Shown one piece after another: positions 1 to 6,831 of a stretch of DNA of 11,319 nucleotides. A program made the translations under genes and the position numbers. The notes beneath the pieces are model-generated. The model was not told the origin of the DNA. It did no database searches and was given only the letters and a program-made list of their open reading frames with translations. Where the stretch lies: assembly GCA_014384665.1 (NCBI GenBank), contig JACNFI010000411.1, forward strand, positions 1 through 11,319, written 5' to 3'. The first letter of the stretch is position 1; every line of letters starts with the position of its first letter. This stretch comes from Candidatus Cloacimonadota bacterium. Its GTDB lineage: Bacteria > Cloacimonadota > Cloacimonadia > JGIOTU-2.

Positions 1-3000
1 GAATACAATGAGGATCCAAAACTTCATACGAATAAACAGGCAATTTATTGGGTCGAAAGCTATAAAACTGACGATTATGGATATCCGATGACGGCAGATT
101 GGAATATTTTTACCCATGAACCTCAATTTGGGGTTACCGCTACATTTTGTGAATACAGAATTAGAGATTGGGGAGCAGAAGCATTTCACCGTGGTGTAGA
201 TTTTGATTTAGCTCCTTCAGGCACCCAATGTTATACAATTTGTAGAGGAAAATTAAGATATAAACATGAAGACCCAGACCCCTTTAGTAACCCGCCAATT
301 ACTCCTCAAAAAGCCGAAGAACTTTCTCATGTAAAGACAGATAAATTTAACTATTTGCATATAAGAGAGCCGGATAGCACAAAACGTAATTACCTGAAAG
401 ATAAAATTAGGAACTCCGGCATCCCAATTGCCTCAGGCTTAGGTCATCTTCATTTTGAAGATTTAACTGGTGTAGTCACTGGTTGGAATCACTGGTTAAC
501 CCCCAGAGTGAATCCTTTACGAAATGGTGGATTTAAAAATAGACCCATCGATGAAATACATCCCACTATAGACTGGATAAGAATTTATAATGAGCAAGAC
601 ATTGTAAAAATCTTGGCAAGTTCAGATAACCAGATTGAAGATAATATCATTGATCTGGATTCTGTAAGTTACGGATTGGATATTGTAACCCATACTTTTG
701 ATGAAACACCATGGCAAATTCAAGGCGATCCTGAGGTTGGAGTGTATAGAATTGGTTATAAACTTATAAGATTAGTAGATGATTATGAAATGTATAATTT
801 TATTGATGGGCAATATGGCTTTAAATACCAATTTGATCAACAACCTGAGGATAACTATGTTAGCGAGGTTTTTTCACCTTTAACTAGACAACATCCTTCT
901 CGTTATCTTGTATATACATTAACAAATTATCTTCCAGCCTATATCTATCCTTACCCTATGCTTCTCGCACACTATATCCCCAGATGGCAGTTATCAAATG
1001 GCGACTATGAAGTTTTTGTCAGTGCAGAGGATATCAATGGAAATTACGATACTCTATCTTTTAATTTTAGTGTTATTAATGGCGCAAATATAGCACAGCA
1101 AACTATTAACGAAGATACCTGCTGGGATACAGATATTATTGTTCCGTATAATGTAACCATAACAGATGGAGCAACATTAACGATAAATCCAGGTGTTTAT
1201 GTAACATTTGAAGGTCCATATTCTTTATATGTTGAAGGAAGTTTAATCGTAAATGGAACAGCGGATAGTATGGTAACTTTTACTAAAAGCGATTTATCTG
1301 AGCCCTGGCGAGGAATTAGATTTATAAATACATCCCCTGAAAATCATTCGGAAATAAATTATAGTAAAATAGAATATTGTGATGTGGAAAGTGATAGTAG
1401 TTATTTTTATGGTGGTGCTTTATATCTTGAAAATTTCTCAAATCTGAAAGTTGAAAATTGTCACTTTTATAAAAATAGAGCTGAAAAAGGCGGTGCTGTT
1501 TATTGTATTAATTCAAGTCCTGATATTATTAACAATAAATTTACTAAAAATTATGCACAATCAGGCGGAGCAATCTGTTGTGAAGATGCGTCTCCAAGGA
1601 TAATTAATAATTTTATTCATATAAATACAGCTCAAAATGGCAGTGGTATCACTTTAATAAATTCATCTGCACCTCTTACAAATAATACAATTACATATAA
1701 TTATGCAGATTCGCTCAGCGGTGTAATTTACTTTGATCAATCATCACCAATTGTCACCAATACGATAATATGGGGAAATTATCACAGCCATTCTTATTAT
1801 CAGGTATTTATAGGTTCTAATGACGCAAACCCTGACTTTTTTTATTGTGACATTCAAGGTGGTCAGGAGAACTTTGGATTGGGGCCAGGAGTTGTTTATC
1901 AGGGTAGCTATGAAAATAATATTGATGTTGATCCTTCATTTATCAATTATTGGATAAATTCCTATATGTTAAATGAGAATTCACAATGTATAAATACGGG
2001 AATCCCCGATACAACCGGCTTCGGATTACCTGAATACGATATTGCAGGAAATCCCCGAATAAGTTTAGCTTCAAATATGATTGATATTGGAGCGTATGAA
2101 TATCCTTATTTTCTCGGTTTTATAGAAGTTTCAGATACCTTACAAGAAGATACCTTCTGGGGAAGTGATACTGTATACATAGTTGGTGATGTGATCATAC
2201 CCGAGGATGTTACTCTTACGATTAATCTTGGTGTAATGGTTTTATTTGCTGACAATTTTTCAATTGAAGTGTATGGTTCTCTAAATGCATTAGGAGTTGA
2301 CGATAATCATATTAATTTCATCTCTGCAAATACCGATGTTGGCTGGGGTGGAATAAGATTTAAAGTTGAGAGTGGTAATTCTTTAAGTTCCTCTACTTTA
2401 TATTATTGTGATTTCAAATATGGTAAAGTAACTGCATTAACTGGGTGCACAAATGGAGGGGCAATAAGCATCGAATCATATTCTGATATAACAACTGCTA
2501 ACTGTTATTTTGATAGTTGTTATGCTGAACAGAAAGGTGGAGCAATCTATATATTTGATTCTTCCCCTGTTCTTAATGGGAATAATATAAAAAATTGTCA
2601 ATCTACTTTCGGCGGAGCTATATATTGTGTTAATTCCGATGCAAAAATTCTAACAAACACAATATATCAGAATATGGCAACTGATGGTGGAGCTGTTTAC
2701 ATTGACAGCTTATGTTCTCCATATCTTATCAACAATACAATAGTTTCTAATAATGCATCTTACGGTGGAGGCATATATTTCAATACTATTACAGCTTTGC
2801 CAATGGTTGTCAATACAATAATCTATAATAACAGTGCAGGTTCGGGAAATCAGGTTTTTCTTGCTAATTATGATGATAGTTTATTAGATCCGGAAGATGA
2901 AATCTACTCCGGTTTTTATTACTGTGATGTTGAAGGAGATACAACGGATTTTGGTTATAGTTTTTCAAGAAATTCCGGTAGAAAATCGCCTTTGCCACTA

Positions 3001-6000
3001 CGAAGTTCCTATAAACATAACAGAAAATTATCTAACAGAGTTTCCCGAGTTTCTCCTCAAAAAACAACCGATCGTAATAGACCAGAAGGAGGATATCCAG
3101 GACATTATGAAAACAATATAGATTCACATCCATTATTTGTTGACGAGAATAATGGGAATTATTGCCTCCAAACTATTTCTCCATGTATTAATTCCGGTTG
3201 TCCGGAAGGATGGAGTACAACTGGATTATCAACTAATATAGATTCAGATTTATTAGGATATTCTGCTTTTGATACTAATTACGACATCGGAGCTTATGAA
3301 TGCACGGAATTCCCAAGTTCAATTGAGGTGTCAGGAATTATTGCTCAAGATGCTTTCTGGCGCTCAGATACTGTTAATGTCGTTGATAACATTGAAATAT
3401 TGCTTGATGTATCGGTTTGTGTAGATTCAAGTGTAATGATTATCTTCAGGGGAGATTATAGCATTACAGTTAAAGGAAATTTTAATGCCATCGGCTCATT
3501 AAATAATACGATAACTTTTTCTACACCAGATAGTATAAATAGTTGGGGTGGAATAAAAGTTTTAGAACAAGGATCCGTAACGCTTGAACATTGTTTAGTT
3601 GTAAAAAGCAATTCATCGTTAGGTGGTGTATTATTTACTAACACTTCAGGTTCTATAAATATTTCAAGTTGTGATTTTATGAATAACTCTGCGTATCACG
3701 GCGGGGTTATTTATTGTAATGGTGGAGAAATCCTAATTAAGGATTGCAAAATACATAACAATACTGCTAATCATGGTGGAGCCATTTATAATTTATGTAA
3801 TGATACATTAATAGTTCAATCAAATGAAATATATTCCAACTCTGCTTTTGCTGGTCGTGAGCCAGATGGCTTCGGTGGTGCAATCTGCACACATGACGAT
3901 TTATTTTTGATAGCGAACTTTATTTATGACAATCAAGCAGATGAAGGTGGTGCATTACATCAATTATGTGGACATTCAATTCTACTTAACAATACCATTT
4001 GTCACAATAATGCCATATATCATGGAGGTGGACTGGCATTAAAGCAAGATCAATCACAAGCAACTATGCTGAATACAATTTTATGGTATAATTCATGTGA
4101 GAATGATTCTTTGTCAACCCAGGTTCTTAATGAAATTTCTGATGCCTATATTAGCTTTTGTGATATCCAACATCTTTCTCAAGAAATATTAGAATTACCT
4201 GGTTATGAAGGAATTGCCATTGGAAATATTGATGCTGAGCCTGTTTTCATTGATGAAAATATTAGAGACTATCATTTACAGAGTATATCCCCTTGTATTG
4301 ACAATGGTTGTCTTTCAAACTGGTATGTAGTTGGTAGTGATATTGTAATTTCAGAAGAACTTATTGGTTATCCTGCTTTTGGTTATCATTATGATATTGG
4401 AGCTTTTGAATTTAATGGGATAGCACCATTGAAAGTTAATCCATCAAGTCTTGATTTTAGAAATGTGGCTATTGGTGATCATTCTGAGAAACTTCTTACT
4501 TTGATCAATAGAGGCTTTGGACCTTTGAGCATTAATTCAATAGAAGCTTCCCAAGATTTTGAAGTGTCTTTACTTGACAAATCACAAACTGGTAAAAAGG
4601 GGGGCTCAAAAGATAATATAGTTCCTGGCAAAGTATCAGGAGCAAAAAAAATAAGAGGAGAAAGTACAACAAAATTTGATGGAATGGTGGGCAATAGATC
4701 CAAGAGTAGAAATTATACTAAATCAAAGAAGAATATAATTTACAGTAGAATAGTAGCAAAAGAAAAAGATAAATCTGGCAAGAGGGAGGATGAGTATCCA
4801 ATCGTAATTGAACCCTATGATTCTCTATTATTAACTGTCAGTTTTCAGCCAACCCTTGAGCAAGAGTATGAGGGAGAATTATCAATAAATTTTGATTATG
4901 GTGCAAACCAAACTGTAACTATGAATTTAAGAGGTGTTGGATATGATAATACAATTTATATTACTGAAGATACAATATGGGATGCGGATACAATATATGT
5001 TGACCGTAATATTGTTGTGAACTCCGGGGTTACTCTTACAATAACCAATAATTGTGTTATCTTTTTCGAAAATAATAGTAATCTCACTTTACAAAATGCA
5101 ATTTTAATTCTTGGGGAAAATATAAGCTTTATGAATTCTGAAGATTATAATGCAAGTTGTTTATATCTAATTGATTGTGATGATGTAATTATGAATATAT
5201 CTCATTTTATTTGTTGTAATTTGGTTTCAGAGAACACAAATGTGCATATATCTAATGCTTCGTTTGAAAATTCTTACATTGAACATCTGAATAAAGATTT
5301 CTATTTGATAGAGTCTACAACTCAGGAAACTAATATTAATGCTTTTTCAGACGAGAATTGTGATAAGAATGATATCGTTCATATTGAAGGTTGTAATATG
5401 AATAATTGTATATATAACACTTTAATTGCAATTAGTTCATATCCTAACTTTATCATACTTAACAATAATATCATGAATTATAACACCGCTTTATGGATAA
5501 ATGAATCCGGACATGGTCGTGAATATTTAATAAAAGATAATATAATTAATAATAATCAATACGGATATGGTATTGAGCTTTATCATAGCAATGCTGACAT
5601 TATTGGGTCGAATAATATCTATACTAATTATATTGGAATTGCTGGTGCCAGAAATTGTAATATTGCAATTTCTGGTAATGAAGATGCCCCTTATCAAACG
5701 ATTCACAATAATTTCAATAAAGAGATGGTTTTTGCTCATGACAGCTTTCCAATTAAACTCCATAAAAACCTAATATATGATGATTTATTTCCCGGTTACT
5801 ATCTTATCAAATGTTCTCATTATAGACCTGAAGATTACGATGATGTTCTTAATGTTGAATATAATTATTGGGGTGAAGATTTCATGCCTGAAAATGATTT
5901 TTATCCGCCTGACTCTTATATCTATGAACCTATTTGGATACCAGGAGATTTAATCGAAAATATACCTGATCCAGCACAAGAATTATTCGAATCTGCTTTA

Positions 6001-6777
6001 TATAACTTTCAACTGGAAAACTATCTTCTTGCTCAGCAACTTTTTGAGCAGGTAATTTCTGAATTTCCTCGTTCAGAGTATGCTCTATATTCTGCAAAGT
6101 ACTTACTGGCTGTTGAAGAATATCTAGAAGGCAATTATTCGGAATTGCAGCAATATTTCAATACAGAACCAAATCTTTTTTATACTGACAGGATAAGAAA
6201 ATTAGCAGATTACTTAGCGAATTATTGCAATATTAAGATGGGTGATTATCCAGCTGCAATAGAATGGTTTGAAGAGATAATTGAAGATCCTCCATCGTAT
6301 TCTGATTCTCTTTATGCTGTAATTGATATAGGCTATACTTATCTCTTAATGGAAGCTGTTGAAAAATATCGAAATTATACAGGTAAATTTCCAGAACTTA
6401 AGCCATCTTCCAGAGAAGAATACTTACAAACACGAGAATACCTAATTTCTCTTTTACTTGAAAAAGAATCAGATGAAGATATTCATCAAATGATACCTGC
6501 AAAAGTAGAGTTGTCACAAAATTATCCAAATCCATTTAACAAAATAACAGCGATTGAATATGGACTTCCCCAAAGAGGAAGAGTTAAATTATCAATTTAT
6601 AATATAAGGGGACAACTTGTAAAAACTTTGGTCGAAGAAGAAACAAGTTCTGGGTGGCATAAAGTTATTTGGAATGGAAAGGATTCTTCAGGAAAATCCG
6701 TTGGAATGGGTGTTTACTTATACAAAATTAAAAATGGAAAGTTCACTTCCATAAAAAAAATGTTATTATTGAGGTAG
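1..6777 (+). CDS. Giant secreted M23-peptidase / beta-helix / TPR protein with C-terminal sorting domain (5' partial)
   Basis: The frame is open from base 1 to the TAG at 6775-6777, so the gene starts upstream; the first in-window ATG (88) falls inside a domain and is not a credible start. Numbering codons from base 1 (2258 visible): M23-like metallopeptidase domain about 59-155; beta-rich linker about 165-360; three beta-helix modules about 371-1470 with Gly-Gly-Ala-(I/L/V)-Tyr turns and Asn/Ser ladders; ASPM/SPD-2/Hydin-like beta-sandwich 1475-1650; divergent beta-helix about 1655-1980; TPR-like helices 1991-2119; sorting/FlgD-Ig-like domain 2171-2258. Such proteins are exported through the inner membrane and, where a type IX system exists, delivered to the surface. 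The inferred role is a surface or secreted peptidoglycan- or peptide-cleaving enzyme, with the beta-helices binding glycan or acting as a stalk. Two basic inserts (987-1029 and 1527-1597) interrupt domains. pilB follows 54 nt after the stop with no visible terminator. The domain calls are strong; substrate and function are inferred. Confidence 0.9.
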   Translation, partial: EYNEDPKLHTNKQAIYWVESYKTDDYGYPMTADWNIFTHEPQFGVTATFCEYRIRDWGAEAFHRGVDFDLAPSGTQCYTICRGKLRYKHEDPDPFSNPPITPQKAEELSHVKTDKFNYLHIREPDSTKRNYLKDKIRNSGIPIASGLGHLHFEDLTGVVTGWNHWLTPRVNPLRNGGFKNRPIDEIHPTIDWIRIYNEQDIVKILASSDNQIEDNIIDLDSVSYGLDIVTHTFDETPWQIQGDPEVGVYRIGYKLIRLVDDYEMYNFIDGQYGFKYQFDQQPEDNYVSEVFSPLTRQHPSRYLVYTLTNYLPAYIYPYPMLLAHYIPRWQLSNGDYEVFVSAEDINGNYDTLSFNFSVINGANIAQQTINEDTCWDTDIIVPYNVTITDGATLTINPGVYVTFEGPYSLYVEGSLIVNGTADSMVTFTKSDLSEPWRGIRFINTSPENHSEINYSKIEYCDVESDSSYFYGGALYLENFSNLKVENCHFYKNRAEKGGAVYCINSSPDIINNKFTKNYAQSGGAICCEDASPRIINNFIHINTAQNGSGITLINSSAPLTNNTITYNYADSLSGVIYFDQSSPIVTNTIIWGNYHSHSYYQVFIGSNDANPDFFYCDIQGGQENFGLGPGVVYQGSYENNIDVDPSFINYWINSYMLNENSQCINTGIPDTTGFGLPEYDIAGNPRISLASNMIDIGAYEYPYFLGFIEVSDTLQEDTFWGSDTVYIVGDVIIPEDVTLTINLGVMVLFADNFSIEVYGSLNALGVDDNHINFISANTDVGWGGIRFKVESGNSLSSSTLYYCDFKYGKVTALTGCTNGGAISIESYSDITTANCYFDSCYAEQKGGAIYIFDSSPVLNGNNIKNCQSTFGGAIYCVNSDAKILTNTIYQNMATDGGAVYIDSLCSPYLINNTIVSNNASYGGGIYFNTITALPMVVNTIIYNNSAGSGNQVFLANYDDSLLDPEDEIYSGFYYCDVEGDTTDFGYSFSRNSGRKSPLPLRSSYKHNRKLSNRVSRVSPQKTTDRNRPEGGYPGHYENNIDSHPLFVDENNGNYCLQTISPCINSGCPEGWSTTGLSTNIDSDLLGYSAFDTNYDIGAYECTEFPSSIEVSGIIAQDAFWRSDTVNVVDNIEILLDVSVCVDSSVMIIFRGDYSITVKGNFNAIGSLNNTITFSTPDSINSWGGIKVLEQGSVTLEHCLVVKSNSSLGGVLFTNTSGSINISSCDFMNNSAYHGGVIYCNGGEILIKDCKIHNNTANHGGAIYNLCNDTLIVQSNEIYSNSAFAGREPDGFGGAICTHDDLFLIANFIYDNQADEGGALHQLCGHSILLNNTICHNNAIYHGGGLALKQDQSQATMLNTILWYNSCENDSLSTQVLNEISDAYISFCDIQHLSQEILELPGYEGIAIGNIDAEPVFIDENIRDYHLQSISPCIDNGCLSNWYVVGSDIVISEELIGYPAFGYHYDIGAFEFNGIAPLKVNPSSLDFRNVAIGDHSEKLLTLINRGFGPLSINSIEASQDFEVSLLDKSQTGKKGGSKDNIVPGKVSGAKKIRGESTTKFDGMVGNRSKSRNYTKSKKNIIYSRIVAKEKDKSGKREDEYPIVIEPYDSLLLTVSFQPTLEQEYEGELSINFDYGANQTVTMNLRGVGYDNTIYITEDTIWDADTIYVDRNIVVNSGVTLTITNNCVIFFENNSNLTLQNAILILGENISFMNSEDYNASCLYLIDCDDVIMNISHFICCNLVSENTNVHISNASFENSYIEHLNKDFYLIESTTQETNINAFSDENCDKNDIVHIEGCNMNNCIYNTLIAISSYPNFIILNNNIMNYNTALWINESGHGREYLIKDNIINNNQYGYGIELYHSNADIIGSNNIYTNYIGIAGARNCNIAISGNEDAPYQTIHNNFNKEMVFAHDSFPIKLHKNLIYDDLFPGYYLIKCSHYRPEDYDDVLNVEYNYWGEDFMPENDFYPPDSYIYEPIWIPGDLIENIPDPAQELFESALYNFQLENYLLAQQLFEQVISEFPRSEYALYSAKYLLAVEEYLEGNYSELQQYFNTEPNLFYTDRIRKLADYLANYCNIKMGDYPAAIEWFEEIIEDPPSYSDSLYAVIDIGYTYLLMEAVEKYRNYTGKFPELKPSSREEYLQTREYLISLLLEKESDEDIHQMIPAKVELSQNYPNPFNKITAIEYGLPQRGRVKLSIYNIRGQLVKTLVEEETSSGWHKVIWNGKDSSGKSVGMGVYLYKIKNGKFTSIKKMLLLR
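175..465 (+). other. M23 (LytM-like) metallopeptidase domain
   Basis: This domain lies within the 5'-partial giant protein. The M23 signature H-x3-D is present as F-H-R-G-V-D (His63 at nt 187, Asp67 at nt 199, codons numbered from base 1). A Y-x-H motif follows at His120 (nt 358), then the H-x-H motif as H-L-H-F-E (His149 at nt 445, His151 at nt 451). In the LytM/M23 family the first His, the Asp and the last His bind zinc and the other two His are catalytic, so all key positions are kept. The spacings (53 residues from Asp to the middle His, 29 more to H-x-H) are close to those of LytM. A Gly-Thr strand after the H-x3-D also fits. The segment between the second strand and Y-x-H is longer and more charged than usual. 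The enzyme should cleave peptide cross-links in peptidoglycan or another Gly-rich substrate; the target is unknown. Confidence 0.8.
1111..4410 (+). repeat. Three homologous right-handed beta-helix modules (protein-level repeat)
   Basis: Each module opens with a strand motif (E/Q)-D-(T/A)-x-W-x-x-D-T. The Trp residues are at codons 375, 720 and 1120 from base 1, spaced 345 and 400. A T-L-T-I-N-type strand follows, then W-(G/R)-G-I, then several Gly-Gly-Ala-(I/L/V)-Tyr-(C) turns separated by S-S-P/I-I-N-N-type rungs. Next come a C-D-(I/V)-(Q/E) strand and an S-(P/Q)-C-I-(N/D)-(T/S/N)-G element, and the module closes at D-I-G-A-(Y/F)-E (codons 695, 1095, 1465). This matches pectate-lyase-like parallel beta-helix proteins with the so-called choice-of-anchor Q pattern common in FCB and related bacteria. 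DNA identity between modules looks low, so the duplication is old. No catalytic residues of a polysaccharide lyase or hydrolase are recognisable; binding or scaffolding is the more cautious reading. A fourth divergent helix (Trp1660, nt 4978) lies downstream of the ASPM-like domain and lacks the D-I-G-A ending. Confidence 0.75.
2959..3087 (+). other. Basic in-frame insert in beta-helix module 2
   Basis: This stretch of about 43 codons (987-1029 from base 1) sits between the C-D-V-E-G-D strand and the Y-x-G-x-Y-E-N-N-I-D element, which are almost adjacent in module 1. It has about 12 Lys/Arg against two acidic residues and many Ser, Asn and Pro, unlike the surrounding Asn/Gly/acidic beta-helix. 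It contains an internal 9-nt direct repeat, GAGTTTCCC/GAGTTTCTC, at 3038-3055. The module boundaries are visible; the interpretation as inserted DNA or as an expanded loop is inference. Confidence 0.6.
4423..4950 (+). other. ASPM/SPD-2/Hydin-like beta-sandwich domain split by a basic insert
   Basis: The first half (codons 1475-1525 from base 1) has the classic opening of choice-of-anchor D domains: hydrophobic-x-V-x-P-x-x-L-D-F, then a Gly turn, then L-T-L-I-N-x-G. The second half (1601-1650) has P-x-D-S-L-L-L-T-V-S-F-x-P, a tyrosine-containing G-E-L strand, and the closing L-R-G-V-G-Y. Between them lie about 71 codons (1527-1597, nt 4579-4791) with about 21 Lys/Arg and no recognisable fold. 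Domains of this type often mediate adhesion or protein packing. The split is unusual because the halves would normally join through a short turn. Confidence 0.65.
5646..5677 (+). repeat. Long inverted repeat inside the giant gene
   Basis: CCAGAAATTG (5648-5657) is followed by an 8-nt spacer, TAATATTG, and then the exact reverse complement CAATTTCTGG (5666-5675). The arms extend by a G-T wobble (5647/5676) and a T-A pair (5646/5677), and the spacer contains AATATT, itself a palindrome. The result is a nearly continuous 28-bp dyad. It lies in the fourth beta-helix region and encodes ordinary-looking Asn/Ile/Ser residues. It could fold in mRNA or be a protein-binding site; chance in AT-rich repetitive coding DNA is also possible. 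Confidence 0.6.
5971..6357 (+). other. TPR-like helical segment
   Basis: Codons about 1991-2119 (from base 1) form amphipathic helices with tetratricopeptide spacing. The first pair starts at A-Q-E-L-F-E-S-A-L and continues through Y-x-x-A-x-x-x-F-x-x-(V/I)-I-x-x-F-P, the usual TPR ending. A second pair has G-D-Y-P-A-A-I-E-W-F-E-x-I-I. Helical repeats just before the sorting domain are common in large secreted FCB proteins. A binding partner cannot be inferred. Confidence 0.6.
6511..6774 (+). other. C-terminal type A-like sorting / FlgD-Ig-like domain
   Basis: The last 88 codons begin with L-S-Q-N-Y-P-N-P-F-N, the hallmark opening of the type IX secretion type A sorting domain and related FlgD-Ig-like domains. 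There follow a K-L-S-I-Y-N-I-R-G-Q strand, W-N-G-K-D-x-x-G, a G-V-Y-L-Y-K strand, and a basic-hydrophobic end, K-K-M-L-L-L-R. In Bacteroidota this domain directs outer-membrane transit and is then removed. Whether this organism has a complete type IX system cannot be told from the window. Confidence 0.85.
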
Positions 6778-6820
6778 AAAAAATGAACAATTTTGCAGAT
6801 ATCATTCATAAATCAATATC

Positions 6821-6826
6821 AAGGAG
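6821..6826 (+). promoter_or_regulatory. Ribosome binding site for pilB
   Basis: AAGGAG lies five nt before the ATG at 6832 and fixes that start. It sits inside a 19-codon mini-ORF (6783-6842) that begins just after the upstream stop, which would suit translational coupling. Confidence 0.75.
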
Positions 6827-6831
6827 AATAG

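Noticed and set aside
88..90. First in-window ATG as the true start of the giant gene
   Set aside because: The frame is open through codons 1-29 before it, and the residues there read as a continuation of the same protein, so the gene is truncated by the window edge.
2897..3121. A 74-codon + strand frame overlapping the giant gene
   Set aside because: It lies in another frame of a strongly supported gene with no ribosome binding site; it is used only as a clue about the basic insert.
4479..4703. Minus-strand frame opposite the ASPM-like domain
   Set aside because: It mirrors the sense coding sequence, has no recognisable family features and no start signal.
5527..5773. Overlapping + and - strand frames in the fourth beta-helix region
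   Set aside because: Both are low-complexity Ile/Asn translations of AT-rich coding DNA and are shadows of the giant gene.
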